From the NCBI GenBank assembly GCA_907165065.1, contig OU015524.1, forward strand, positions 1,868,416 through 1,932,415: a stretch of 64,000 nucleotides of DNA. Direction: 5' to 3'. The notes under the pieces were generated by a model that saw only the letters and a list, made by a program, of their open reading frames with translations, had not been told where the DNA came from and did no database searches. The stretch comes from Caprimulgus europaeus (lineage: Eukaryota > Chordata > Aves > Caprimulgiformes > Caprimulgidae). Below are positions 12,471-25,021 of this stretch, piece after piece. The position numbers were made by a program, and so were the translations under genes. Numbering within the stretch: position 1 is the first letter of the stretch; every line of letters begins with the position of its first letter.

Positions 12471-14560
12471 AAAATTACTGCTCAGGCTTAACATTTCTGA
12501 TTATGGAATAGACAATACAGTGATGTCATGAATGCAAAGTTAGTAAATTATAATCTGTCATTTGGCTTTAAATAGTGTGTTTCTTCAGACAATAGGCATG
12601 ATGAATATAAGCGCAAATGAACCATGAATCTCTTCAATTATTCTTATTTAGATTCATTTTCCTATGAATTTTCATTTAATTCCAACCACAATCTCTTTAC
12701 CATAAATCAAAGGCAGCCCTGTCTTGCGGCAACTTGTCTTCTTAATATAATGAAGAAACACCTACAGTCATTAAAAATAGCGTTTCCATGGTCCAAGGTT
12801 CTTTTCTAACAGCACAGTACTGTGTTTGAGACTGTATTCTGGAGTTTGCCACATCGTCCCTCCTTCTTCAGCATCAGACTGTTACTACCAACCACAGCAA
12901 TGACACAGAACAACATGAAAAGCCTTTTACCTTTAACACTAAACCCAGGTAAGCTGTGGTGAATAAGGATCTGATTCTCCTAGTGCTAGAACCTCAGCTC
13001 ATCTCCCCATCCCCATCCACCTCGTGCCCCAGCAGCAGGGAAATGAGCTGGTATTATCAAAATAGCCCACGTTGCCTCACTTGGACTCATGCCCGAGGCC
13101 TGAGAGATTCCAGATCCAGCTTTTCAGTTCAGGCAGATCCTCTGGGGGACAACATGGTCCCTAATTGCATCAGTACTAATAAAGATGCTTAGCTGTAGCT
13201 GTCCTCCCCAAGTCCACAGCCCACTTGAACACGGCGAGCAGCTGGCCCGAAGTTTCCCAGCCAGGATCCTCGTGCTCCATCTGGCTCACGCTGTCTTTGA
13301 GTTGCAAACCGCACATCTGCAACAATATTCCTATGTTGCTCGTGACACCCTGAAACCCTCCTTCTGGATGTCGTGGGCTCAGCTGAGGTCATGACCCCTT
13401 GTGAGAGTAAGCAAATGCATCCTCACTCTCCAAGAGGCTCCAAAAGACCCCTGTCATGCCCTCTGTTGGGAACAACTGATTTAAAGCCCCTCACAATGCC
13501 CCCAGGGTCGTAGGCTACAAAAACTGTGCCACAATTCCTTTATGTTGCTTCTCCCTCACCTGTTTGCCTCCTAGTACCATATCAGGTTTTAATCTTCTGT
13601 TTTCCTAACCTTTGTGGCACACAGTTGATCAACTCCAGCCCGCTCTCCAAGGTGCTCCTGTTCACCCGTGGAGCCTCCTGCTCCTCTCTCCTGACACCCT
13701 CCTATTGTAAGGCAGCAGAATAGGCAGAAGGCAAGGAGATAATCAGGCAGCCGATGTGGGCTGAATACAAGTCGCGTTATCTCTTTATGCATTCTCTCCT
13801 CAAATTGTATGACCTGCATTTCAGGCACCCTTGGGCTTGGGATTTACATTTTTAATATTGGGGGCTTGTGACGCCGTCCTCTTGTTGGTTAATTGGTATC
13901 AGAGAGCAAGTGTTTTCCCTTCCACTGAAATAAATCTCCCCTAAAGCTGCAATTGCTCATTCTTTTGTTCCATCCTCATTTGAAATGGGTTCTGCAAAGC
14001 CTCCACACCACGCTAAATAATCTTCAACTCTCACTTTTCAAAATCTGTTGGTTTATGCCTTAATGGCTTTGATGGGCTTTGCTATTCAGTCTTGTTACTT
14101 AAACCACTTTCCTCATATTCCTAAACTCTGTGTTTTCATTCATCCTTACCACAGTGGACTCTTTGAAGCTGAAAGGATTTATTTATTATCCAGAATACTT
14201 TCCCCCCCTGATTTTGGAAACATACCTTTTTAAAAGACAATGTGACACAGTTCAGGGTATTTTCCTGGTCTAGAATACTGAGCTTAAAACAAACGCATTT
14301 CGTGTTCCGATTTGCTGAAAAACCCATCTGTACCTTGCAGGGAATCATTTTTCCAGTGGATCTGTGTCAGCTCCAAACAATAGAAATGTTGCACTCATCA
14401 TCAGTTTAATGTGATCTGAAATAACATTCTGTTTAAATTCAGTTGTTAGTGGTGTTAATAAAAGCTAATCAGTAGCAATGGTGAATTTCTGGAAGATTAC
14501 TGCACACGAGCTGTAATTCTCTGTCTTCAATATGCATTGCAATTTTAAATTAAACTAATT
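12471..14560. other. Mostly AT-rich non-coding sequence, enhancer-like in places
   Basis: Patches near 12490-12680, 13830-14030 and 14360-14560 are AT-rich and contain homeobox-type TAAT cores and a CRE-like TGATGTCAT near 12520. No exon is recognisable. Their look is compatible with conserved non-coding DNA, but conservation cannot be judged from one sequence. Confidence 0.3.
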
Positions 14561-17400
14561 TGGACACACATAGGAAATGTCAGTCTGGGTAACGCTGTGT
14601 AAACAGACTGAAGCATCACAGAGGAGGATCAGGAACAAATAAAATCATCTGTGTGACTTTGTTCTTAAATCAACGTTGACACTTCTGCTGCTCCTACAAC
14701 CATAATGTAACTTTCAGCTCTTTCTTCATGTGCTGGCCTTATTGTGCAACCATGGAAATAGTGAAAAGTGTAATCATCATTTTGTCAGTCATTTATTTTA
14801 TTATTGTTCTCCAAATATTTGAAAATGTCTCAAAGCAAGGGCAGAATTTCCGAAGCCCATCTATCAGTCCGAGGCACTCAGCCCTCTTTCCAACCCACAC
14901 ACAGCTTTTGCAAAACCTGGAGAGATGTCCACGGATTTGAAATAGTGCCAGTTGCTTCCAGGCCAGACAGCTGATGTGTCCAGATTCCTCCACTCTCTGG
15001 GAAAAAAAATATTAAAAAAAAAGCAACCAGAATCAGGAGCTGAAGTTGGTTTCTTCTTTCTTGTATTTTCACACTGATTCCAGAAAAAGATGGTGTCACC
15101 GAAGCACTTCAGTTAAAAAGAGTTTTTCTAGCGAGCGAAGCTGTGATTCAGCCCCAAAAGACATGGACCTTGAGCCAGCCTGAAGCCAGAGACTTCACTT
15201 CATCTGGCTTCTATGGGACAAGAACGGAATCCACACCAAGCCCAAATTTCTGGGCTGATACAGAATAGCATTTGCCTAAAGAGAGTCCAGCTGGAAGCTT
15301 CTTGTATAGCAGGGTACAGTGGGCTTTGACTTCTTCAAAGCAGGTAGTCATGCACAGAGGCTTGGCTGGAGTCACCTAACCGGGACATGATGATATTTAA
15401 TGGGTCTGTGACTCTTTTTGTACTGCAAAATGGCCCCTGCAGAGCTGTGACTTCCCCAGCAGTCGTGGTCTCTCACCCACGGTGCTTACAATGCTCTAAG
15501 CTGCAGGCTGAAAAACCAGATTTAAGGGAATGGTCAAATACAGAGGCAGGAGCCAAGGTCTGTGTCTGCGTCGGGTGGCCTGGAGTTAACCCACTGCACT
15601 ACATTAAGGTCATCTTCTCAGTTTTAAGTTGAGGATAAGACCACCTCTTCCAGTGTCTCACAACAGAGGGGGCACTACCAGGATTAGCTGAGGCTTGCAA
15701 AGTGCTCTTGAGGTTGTAAAGGATTTTAAGTGCTATTTTGCAAAGTTGCATGCAGAACACAACGCAGGCCACTCCTTACCAGGGCTGGTGGTCACGATGG
15801 ACTTCTCCAGCATTTCCAAGTGACAGAGTTCCCTGCTCATATTGTGGCTTAGGTTTCACCAGTGAAGAATTTGGAGGGATCTTGCTCTTAAGCAAAAGGG
15901 AGAATTGAAATCTCGTGACAGAAAACCTTCCAGCAGTCCTTCCAGGTTAGAAACAGGCTTCTGCATTACTGGGTATGCCAGGACCAGGGAAGTAGTCACC
16001 AGGACTCTAATGTCCTTGAGCAGTGAAGTGTTCAACAAGGACAAGAAGAAACATACCCTTGCTCTGCAAAATGCACCATGGACTCAATGTCATTCATGGC
16101 CACAGTTCCCTGTGCTTCCAGGAGGACTGGAACTGGAACTTCAGAGGGATGTAGTGTGCTGTCTCTATACTCCAGTGATGCCAACCCTTAACCACTAGGA
16201 CTGAGGCCTGATATTAAGCACAGCAAAAAGACAGCTTGCCTGCCACAGAATTTTCTCAATTTTTGTATGGTGAGAGAGTCTCAGGCCACAGACACACTTT
16301 CAAGACCTTGAGCATCAGCTGAGCTGTGGTAATTGCCCACGCATGGACACACCATCTAAGGGAGGATTTTGACTCATCTGAATTAACTTGCAACAACAAA
16401 TCAGTGGTGTTCAAAGTACTTTACCAGCTCAGGGACTAAATGCTTGGGCATATTTACCAGAGGGCAGACAACATGACTAAAGATATTATTCCCAAGACTG
16501 GAGGACACTCTTTATCCTGATTTAATTATTTTAGATGTGGTATTTATTTAATAAACTAACAAAAGCAAATCCGTACACACCCTTAATGCTGAATTATTTT
16601 TTAATTCTATAAAATATAGAAGAGCAATGATATACTTCAACAGCTTGCATATATTCTCTTCTGATCACAGAGGATGTACCTCAGCTACTGCCCACCCTTC
16701 CACCCCTGCCAGAAGACAGTAAGAGTGGGCAGGTCATGCAACTACTCTCAGTTAAGTTCTGGTCTAAACATGCCAGGCTAAATAAACCAGCAGCAAGTCC
16801 TAGTAAAAATGAGCCAAGTTAAAAGAGCAAGGCTTGTTAACAACCACTTAACTGAACAGTGAAGACTAGTTATCTTAAGTAGGCTTGTTTGGCCTGGGGC
16901 AGTGACCACACATACAGTTCAGACAGCAGATGGGAAGGGAAGGCAAGGAATCAGAAGGACATCTGGGACAGAACCTTTCTTAACTGAGACTAGCAGTGGC
17001 TCTACCTGGAACCTCCCCACAGGCCACACTCCTGCAGCCACCTCCCTGCAGTGTTTAGAGGCCGAGTACAGGTATCTGGCTCCTACCCTGTGCTACCCCA
17101 GCTGCTGGCTCTGTTTTTCCTTGCATGCATCTTCCGCACTGAATTTGATTCAGGAAGTCTGAACCCAGAAACAAAATAAGCCTGGAGCACCTAAAGGAGA
17201 CAATATCTCTCTCCCCTTGCTCACTGATTAGTACTTTTTAGCTGCTTCTACTCCTCCTTAAAACTTACAGCTCCAGAAGTGGAGAAAACTCATCAGCAGG
17301 AAGAGTCACGTGAAAAACACACTTGTCTCACTAATTACGGGCATTGTGTTCGCAGCCCATTTGCTCTCATCACCACTTCTGTGCAGTTACTCCTTGTACT
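14561..17400. other. Non-coding sequence without recognised features
   Basis: Contains A-runs near 15001-15024 and an AT-rich patch near 16510-16620. No gene or interspersed repeat is recognisable. Confidence 0.4.
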
Positions 17401-17595
17401 GCTGCTTCCCCTTGCTCAGGGAGTAGGACAGCAGCACAAGGGGATCCAGTACCTCTCACTGCTCAGCTGCTTCCCCTTGCTCAGGGAGTAGGCCAGCAGC
17501 ACAAGGGGATCCAGTACCTCTCACTGCTCAGCTGCTTCCCCTTGCTCAGGGAGTAGGACAGCAGCACAAGGGGATCCAGTACCTCTCACTGCTCA
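17401..17595. repeat. Minisatellite, 65-bp unit, three copies
   Basis: Copies start at 17401, 17466 and 17531. They appear identical except for one base in copy 2 (GGCCAGC where the others have GGACAGC). Each unit contains CCCCTTG and CAAGGGG, which can pair as a 7-bp stem. The unit length is not a multiple of three, so the array cannot encode an in-frame peptide repeat. The near-identity suggests recent expansion or homogenisation and a likely copy-number polymorphism. Confidence 0.97.
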
Positions 17596-19332
17596 CCTGC
17601 TTCTCTTTTTCTCCAGCCTCCATGAGGCCTTTCCACCTCTCTCCCAGAGTATAGTGAGGGATAACACTAGAAGTCCAGTGGCAGCAAGTCCTGTGTAGTG
17701 CTGCCCGTTACAGATGCAGCATACCCTGAACAGGTGAGCCAGCAGTATTTTTCCATGGAGTTTTCTCTCTCCCAAAGCAAAAAAAAGAAAGAAACCAATA
17801 AGCTAAATCTAGCAAGGCCACTTAAACTGATATTATTTCCCTAGTCATCCAAAGGAGTGAGTGAGGACAAGGTACCTCTGTGCTTAAGAAATGAAGTTAG
17901 AACAAGAGATGAGCTCAGCATCCCAAACTGGAAAGAAAAGAAAAAAAAAAAAAGAAGACAATTCCAAACCGCTTTCTGTTTCAACCAGACAAACCTCATT
18001 AGAGCTGAATTTCTGCAGAGCATCACAGTGACATTCAATGGACCACTTGCAAAGTATGCATTTCCTTCAAGTGTCCAGAACAAACTATCTGGACCTGGAG
18101 CCGGGGCCAGCTGTTTGTTAGAAAGCCAAGTTTCAGGCAAAACAGCCTTCCAAGATTCCACACTTGCTCCAATTTGCCAATTACACATACAAAGCAAATA
18201 ATGGGGAAGGGGAAGAAGGAGGAGGGGGGACCACAGTGTTGCTTTGCCAGAAAATGTCAAAATAAGCCAGAGACAGGAGCCAGTAGAGCTACTTACACCA
18301 CATTATAATATGCAGAGCATTGCTGCCTCCTGATCCTGATAGCAATTTGTCATTATCCTGAAGCCTTGTTGCATTTGTTTCCTTGAAGGGAGCCAGCAGT
18401 CCCATACACCACCTCCAATCTTGGAGTGAATGTGGTCAGGCTGCCTATCAAGGCATCCAAGGAAAGGCCAAGATCGGCGCCTTGGAAAGCCGACAGATTC
18501 TGTGTCTGTGCGGAAACTCAACCGACACAACACCGTGGAACAGCCTGTCCCAGCAGAGGGCTGAGCTGCTGAGCTTCTCTGGTGCTGGCTAAAGCAGCAA
18601 AGGCTCCTGCTCTGGAGGCACAGTGAGGGACAGCTCTCAGCAAGCAGTCAGCGCTGCAAAGGACGCCTTGGGGTGCCTCTCCAGGTTTCAGCACCTGCCT
18701 TCTACCTGCACCCAGAGGCAGGTAGCCACACACCAGGCAGACTAAAGACAGGTTTGTGTAAGACCTTCTATATCAGACCCACCTTGACCTCCAGTTTTGT
18801 TTGTGCACCAAGAACACAGCAACTGGACACCACTTAAAAAAGAACAATGCTGAAATCCTCTCATTTTATCCATCTCTCTGTCACTCTGAGGGAGGTTTGT
18901 GGCTGGGGTCTGTGACTTAGCCAGGTTGGGTGTCAAAGCATCCTGGCAACGGTAGCTCAGCTCTCTGTGCAAGCTAGTCTAACCTTAAGGAGAAGCCAGC
19001 TCAGTATCTCAGCCAGAGCTGGCCTGAAACAAGGTTGCCCTCCCAAACTCTCACTCCCTCTTCCTATTTCTAACACATAACTGACCTACCTTGAGCCAAG
19101 ACCCCAGCAATGTGTGGATTGTCCCTACCCTATGACTCCAATTCCCCATGCCTTTACATGCAGAACTCAACTCTATTTGCAACCCTGTCCTTCCTTTTTC
19201 AAGTTCTTTCCTTTTTCAGGCATTCAAGCCTGAGGGTAAGGTTCCACAGTAGCTTGAGCTCAAGCCTGTTTTGGTCCCATCTTCATCTCTGTAAAGCAAG
19301 TCACATAATTCAGCCTCCTTCCTTGCACTGTT
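17596..19332. other. Non-coding sequence without recognised features
   Basis: Includes an A-rich tract at about 17937-17958 and a purine-rich tract at about 18203-18230. No open frame resembles an exon. Confidence 0.4.
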
Positions 19333-20037
19333 ATTGGTGGTCAGACCTGAGGAAAAGGACTTGGGGGTAGCAGTGGATGAAAAGCTGGGCATGAGCCACC
19401 AATGTGCATCTGCAGCCCAGAGGCCAACCACATCCTGGGCTGTATCAAAAGAAGTGTGGCCAGCAGGTCGAGGGAGAGGATTCTGCACGTCTACTCTGCT
19501 CTGGTGAGACCTCACCTGGAATACTGAGTCCAGTTTTGAAGCCCTCAGCACAAGAAGGATGTGTACCTGTTGGAGCGAGTCCAGAGGAGGCCACGAGGAT
19601 GATGCCAGGGCTGGAGCAGCTCTGCTGTGAGGACAGGCTGAGAGAGTTGGGGCTGTTCAGCCTGGAGAAGAGAAGGCTCCAGGGAGACCTTCCAGTGGCC
19701 TCCCAGTACCTGAAAGGTGCCTCTAAGAAGCTGGGCAAGAACTGTTCACAAGGGCATGGAGTAGTAGGACGAGGGGTGATGGTTTTAAAGTAGAGAAGGG
19801 CAGATTTAGGTTGCATATTAGGAAGAAGTTCTTCAATATGAGGGTGGTGGGTCACTGGAACAGGTTGCCCAGAGAGGTAGTGGAGGCCCCATCCCTGGGG
19901 ATATTCAAGGTCAGGCTTGATGGGGCTCTGAGCAACCTGCTCTAGTGAAGGTGTCCCTGCTCACTGCAGGGGGTTGGACCAGATGAGCTTTGAAGGGCCC
20001 TTCCAACCCCAACCAGTCCATGATTCTATGATTCTAT
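19333..20037 (+). mobile_element. CR1 LINE fragment with ORF2 C-terminus and 3' end
   Basis: This is the longest CR1 copy here, at about 700 bp. The 5' part matches the end of CR1 ORF2 (endonuclease/reverse transcriptase). It encodes DLGVAVDEKL-like residues, then [20 protein letters not shown] at about 19610-19670. The matching residues fall in different frames, so the reading frame is broken and the copy is dead. The 3' untranslated region follows and ends in GATTCTATGATTCTATG, two units of the CR1 terminal octamer. Upstream ORF1 and most of ORF2 are absent, as is typical of 5' truncation. The 3' end is a variant of type A (GAGCAACCTGCTCTAGTGAA). Confidence 0.95.
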
Positions 20038-20551
20038 GTCATACACGTGGACCACTTTATGGAGCCAGTACAGCTGAAAATAACCCACACCAAACAGAGA
20101 AAAAAAGTTATTCATTTCCAGACAGATTAGTCTCCTGAAGAGATTCACTGCACATCAATGGAAAAGAGGGGAAACATCTTCCCATGGGAGAGACATAACA
20201 AAGCAGTATGGACCTCCTACAGTAGAACTGTCCCCACAGGCAGTGGCCAGGTGAGAAGTGAGCCTGATACCTGCCAGGCCCAGAAGTGTGCCTGTGGCAG
20301 CTGATGGGTTGTAGCTTAACAAGGTGGGGCAGACAGAGAGAAGGAAAAGAGGAGAGTCCTAGGGTGGCTCCAGCAAGCTGTGTGTACCTGAGGCCAGCTC
20401 TGAGCTCTGCCCCACGCTGCAGCTCTGCAGCACAGACAGATGCTTTGATCTCAGAGATGGCAAGCCAAACCCTCAGCAGTGACTCGATTCATCTGTAATC
20501 TCCCTTTCTAGCTCCAAATGTGCCCTGTGAAACTGTTCAAGCCTCTGCCTT
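20038..20551. other. Non-coding sequence
   Basis: Follows the CR1 terminus. No gene or repeat is recognised. Confidence 0.4.
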
Positions 20552-20593
20552 TGTATGAATGAGGAAATGGGTATACCTTGCTTCATTCATACA
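20552..20593. other. Inverted repeat, 11-bp perfect arms
   Basis: TGTATGAATGA (20552-20562) is the exact reverse complement of TCATTCATACA (20583-20593), with a 20-nt spacer. It could form a hairpin as RNA or a cruciform as DNA. It is shorter than typical microRNA precursors, so no RNA gene is claimed. Confidence 0.6.
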
Positions 20594-21410
20594 TTTCTTT
20601 ATTAGTTGGACAGCTTCTGATTGTCCTTAAAATACAGTTCATATTCACCATCAGCAAAGCAGCAATCCTTACAAAAGACAGATTATTCCAACTCACCATC
20701 CTGTTTTAGACTACAGCAATGAAAAAATGGCATTGGTAATTTGGACTGTTGCTGAGTATGCCAATAGGTTTGTTTTGTACTCTAAAAGGGAAATCAGATA
20801 ATTGCTTTGGCAAGACTGCACGCTGTTTATTGTACACGGTTATTGCAAAACCGCCAGCAAAATGTATTTAAAAAAAAAAGAGTTTCCAGAGACTCTTAAG
20901 CCTATCTCCTTGCCCCCAGCACCCTCTTTTCTCCCACCCCCAAATCTCACAGCTTTACTTCATCCCTGACTTCAAAATCAGCATAAAAAGTCAAACCTGA
21001 CAGGAGCTAGGGGAGCAGTTTTTAAATAAAGGTGAAGCAAATCTTAAAAGGATTCTGGTCATTTTAAAATATTTAAAGACTGCAACCACAAAATCAAAGT
21101 TTTGTGTTTCAGATACTTTTATGTACTGGTCTAACAGAAAACAGCTTTGTATAAAAATAAGTTCTGCAAGTCAGACCATTGCCATAAAGAGAACTATCCC
21201 CTTAAGCTGCTGCTGAAAGGTCATTTGGCCTGCAGGGACTTGCCCCCTTCTCTCATACACTCCCGTTAGCAGGATGGGAATGACCCAGCATCCCATAAAC
21301 CCCTAAGCCCTTGAAATACCAGAGGCACCCAAGTCAAAGGGTAAGAAAAGCTAGTAATTTGGCATTCATTTCCCTTTTTAGCTCCTTGGTGTGAGCCATT
21401 TCTGGACCTG
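20594..21410. other. AT-rich non-coding sequence
   Basis: The stretch at 20690-20880 (AGATAATTGC, TGTTTATTGT, CGGTTATTGC) looks enhancer-like but without decisive motif grouping. An A-run lies at about 20871-20879. Confidence 0.35.
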
Positions 21411-21480
21411 GATCCTGCAAAAGCTCAAACACAGGTTTAGCTTTACACACTGCATGGGGTTCCATTTACTTCAACAATTG
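21411..21480. repeat. Degraded sauropsid-type fossil repeat
   Basis: GATCCTGCAAAAGCTCAAAC, then TAGCTTTACACACTGCATGG and GTTCCATTTACTTCAA, resemble one arm of a recurrent palindromic repeat in birds and reptiles (GATCCTGCAAACACTTA...AACTTTACACAC...CCATTGACTTCAATGGG). The second arm is not recognisable. The resemblance is from memory and the family name is not known to me. Confidence 0.45.
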
Positions 21481-23700
21481 CAAACACTGGGAGGCCCAGG
21501 GACTTACAGACAAACTGGCAATCAGCCTCTGCTATCTCTTTAAAAGGATTCCCATCTCTCTGGAAAGCCCATGTGCATCTGGGGGGTTGGGGCTGTTAAC
21601 CTATTACAGTTACATTACACCATGATTAGTCCAGCTGAAAGAAAACAGCAGGAACCAAAAAAAAAAGAGCTCCTACTTCCTCTCCACTCCCAAGTTAGTT
21701 TATGATGTGTATTTGATGGCCCTTCACGAAGAGACAGTAAGACCCTGAACCTGCAATGACCCCTGTTTCCACACAGAACATATGGACTTCAGTGCAGGGG
21801 TTTGCCTGGACAGGGCTCATCGTCAGCTGAGACTCAAACATCCCTGAGCAAGCAGAGAAACAAGAACATATTTTAATATTCCCCTTAAAAAAAAAAAATC
21901 CAAAAAACTCTAAGAGATTTTGAATATTCTGTTTCTATGAGACATTTCCTATCCTCTTGTTTTACAACTGGACACATCCCTGTAGGTGCTGGATGCTCTG
22001 CAGAGTTGGCACTACTTACATGTAAGGCACCGTTCTGCAGCATCTCCAGCTGTGTTACTCAGCACCTTCAACTCTTTCTGAGCCCTGCCAGAGCTGAGAG
22101 CACTCAGCCCCTCTCTGGATGGGACACAAAACTGGTTTACTTTGATCTTAAGTGCTGGAATTGTTTGTGATTAAATCTAATTTCATCAAATCCTCAAATT
22201 TATCCATTCCCCTAACATTTGCAACCATACACGTAGCAATCACTAGCATCGCACATCCTACTGAAGATGAAGTTAATTTACAGAATCTAGCCTTTAAAAT
22301 ACAAGGATTTCACAACAAATGTGTTGCTATAGCAACAGAGTAAGCTTATGTGAACTTCAGGCATTCATATTCATAGAAACTCCTGAAGCAAGACTGACTG
22401 TTGGCCATAACATCCCTACTCTTGCCAAGTTTCAAATAGTGCATGAATTATGCCAAAAATAAATGGGTGTGACTAATACAAGCGCACAGAACACCGAGGG
22501 AAAGAGAAACACCCAAGCTTTTGCCTCTAAGGCAACATTTGTTGAGAGAAAAGATGGGCATTTGGAAAGCATACCTTCTCCTTCCCTCTATCTTTTTGCT
22601 TTACTTGCACTTCATAAAAGCCCCACAAGCACGTTTGCCTCCCACAAATTGTCCGACCGCGAGTAATCGCCCATCTTTGCAGTCCCTGGAACAAACCTTT
22701 TCTTAAAGACTGGCTCCCTTTGTACTCCCCTGGTATTTAAGGAGCACGTGTGTGCTGGAGGAGGAAAGTCAAGCTGGTTTAACTCATAGCCTTCTCTCTC
22801 ACAGAGCTGCAAGCAATTCTTTTTGCAGCCTCTGAAAAAGCATGCTCAGCCTTAGCCTGTGACAGGCTCTGTGATATCAAACCCATTTCTCTCACATTGT
22901 CTCCTCCCCGCCTCATCTCTGCGCCCCAGCCCAGCCTGCCCACTCTCATTCACCAAGGTCAGAGTTTTCCAAGGGCTGGCTCTGCATTTAACGTGCTCTA
23001 TCCAGATCCTGAAACTGCCTGCTAATTACTGTGGTCACACTTCCTAATGCAACAAGCACCGAACTGCACAGCAGTCTCTCACGTGGAATAGGTCACCTAG
23101 CTATCTGCTGCAGGTCACTCAGCTGGCAGAGTCTTCTCGATGGAAGATAGCTCTGCAAGGTAGCTGTCCCAACACGAACAGCAATCTAGACTAATTAAAT
23201 GTGATACACCCACTCTGACTCATGAGATAGCACAGGAGGGAGGGAAGAAGGGGAAGGAGATGAAGAGAAATGGGAAGAATAAGCGGGGTAAGTCCTTAAC
23301 TCATCTAAGGAATCGAGGAAAGTTTCACACTTTCCATTATAGAACAGAAAGGTTCTGCAAATTTTGGATTCTGAGAATGTATTCAAATCAAGATGTTACC
23401 TCCCTTTCTCCACCTGCCCCAGCTCCTCTTCCCAGGCTGTACACCAGCTCCATTTCCCGTCACGATTCCACCAAAACCAACATTTCCTTCTCAGAAGTCA
23501 GTAAGTGCTCTTGTCCATGAACTCTATAAACACTGAACAACACTTTATTCAAAACAAACACGAAGAATCTCTCTGGCTGTCATTTAAACTCATTTTCCTA
23601 CAGATGATTTTACAGCCTTTCACTCTGACCAAATCCTGATTTTTGCTTAATGATGGAATTATCCCAAACACATGTTGAGAGAAGAACATGAAGACATGGA
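21481..23700. other. Non-coding sequence without recognised features
   Basis: Includes an A-run near 21887-21898 and a purine-rich tract near 23228-23285. No exon is supported. Confidence 0.4.
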
Positions 23701-23720
23701 CCTTGGTCAGGAGACCAAGG
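23701..23720. other. Perfect short hairpin, 8-bp stem and 4-nt loop
   Basis: CCTTGGTC-AGGA-GACCAAGG. The stem is perfect and moderately GC-rich, so it would fold stably if transcribed. No run of T follows and no RNA family is recognised. A chance origin is possible. Confidence 0.6.
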
Positions 23721-24833
23721 CAGACCACCATGGAGTGGAGGTCTTGCAGCAGGAAAACATAAAGGCCCATAGGATTAACTTTACAACTGAAATTCAATGT
23801 GGGGATATGGAAGAAGGATTTCTTCTTTGCATGTGTTGCCTCAACATTCAGTTCAGCTTCTCAGATCAAGTGTTAGGAGCTGAACCATGACCTTTCACAG
23901 TGTTTTGGACAGAGTGGTGGCCTCTGACATGCCTCCTGTCAGGCATTATGTCAGCGTGCCTTCCCTCCTTTCAGGAGTGAAGGTATCCACAAAACTTCAG
24001 CTCAGCAATTAAGTTCCATGCAGACAGAATTCTATCCAGGCCTTACAATGGTCACCTCATATCCCCCTTAAGTTTATTAGCATAGTTATTTTTCATTTCT
24101 CTTGATAGTAAGTGGATTTCAAGTTATTTGCATACCTGCTCATTCCAGATTCTGTAGAGAAACTGTTGGATAAAAGTCAGCCAGGCCAACAACCGAATGC
24201 AAGAACATGCCATCTCCTCAGGAACAAAAGAGCTGGCCCAATGGGAGGGATTAAGTAAGGCACAACTTGTTGCAACATGGTTGCTTCAGAACTGGTAACA
24301 GTTGGCTGGGTTTCCTTGCATGTGTTCTGGTTTTGGTGGAGCTTGTACCAATCGAGAAGCTATGGTGCATTTATTGTTTGCTGCTTCACCAAAAACAAAA
24401 GAAGCCACCTATATGTTGCTTGCTAATTATGGTATCTTCTGTTAGGACGGCCACAGATGTTCAAGAATGAAGAACGGTGAAACACACTAGGTCCTTATGA
24501 ATAAGGAGGATGAGAACACAACTTGCTGACCCTTTTGGACAGTCTATTGACAAGTCCACTTGGGGATGATAGGCAGCTGTTTCCAGGAGCTAAGCCTGGA
24601 AGCCATGAGATCTTCTGTGAAGTATCAAAACAACAGAAAAAGAAAGAGGAAGGGAAGAAGGTGAGAAATCACAAAAGCTACTCCTGGTCCATGGATTATT
24701 TAAGACTATCTATGTTACCTGAACACTTGACCTTGCTTTGCCCTGGATAATTCATAATGCCAGCATCGAGTCACCACTTGTCAGGAAATCGTACTGGGTT
24801 ACTCACCATCACATGAGGGGGGCCTGCCTCCAC
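23721..24833. other. Non-coding sequence without recognised features
   Basis: No gene, RNA or interspersed repeat recognised. Confidence 0.4.
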
Positions 24834-24912
24834 CCCGCGCCCATTCAGCCCGCGCTGACAATGGCACGTACTCACGCGCCGTCGCCAACCGCCTGCTGCC
24901 TCCCGGCCGTCA
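24834..24912. promoter_or_regulatory. Small CpG-rich patch
   Basis: About ten CpG dinucleotides fall within 80 bases (CCCCGCGCCC, CACGCGCCGTCGCC, TCCCGGCCGTCAGG), unlike the CpG-poor flanks. On the minus strand GTGAGT lies at 24870-24875 within the patch and could act as a splice donor. It is much shorter than a normal CpG island and lies about 110 bp upstream of a CR1 fragment. It could be a minor promoter, or an older GC-rich element. Confidence 0.3.
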
Positions 24913-25021
24913 GGGCTTTGCTTGTGTGCCCTCCGGCCTCAACTGAACACAACAACATCTCCTCTGAGCATGCTGGGGCACCAGCAGGCTCTGCAGAGCC
25001 AGGTCTGCCCCTGAGAGCTTG

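Noticed and set aside
24000-25020. Endogenous retrovirus LTR near 24-25 kb
   Set aside because: No TG...CA boundaries, polyadenylation arrangement, primer-binding site or target duplication could be identified.
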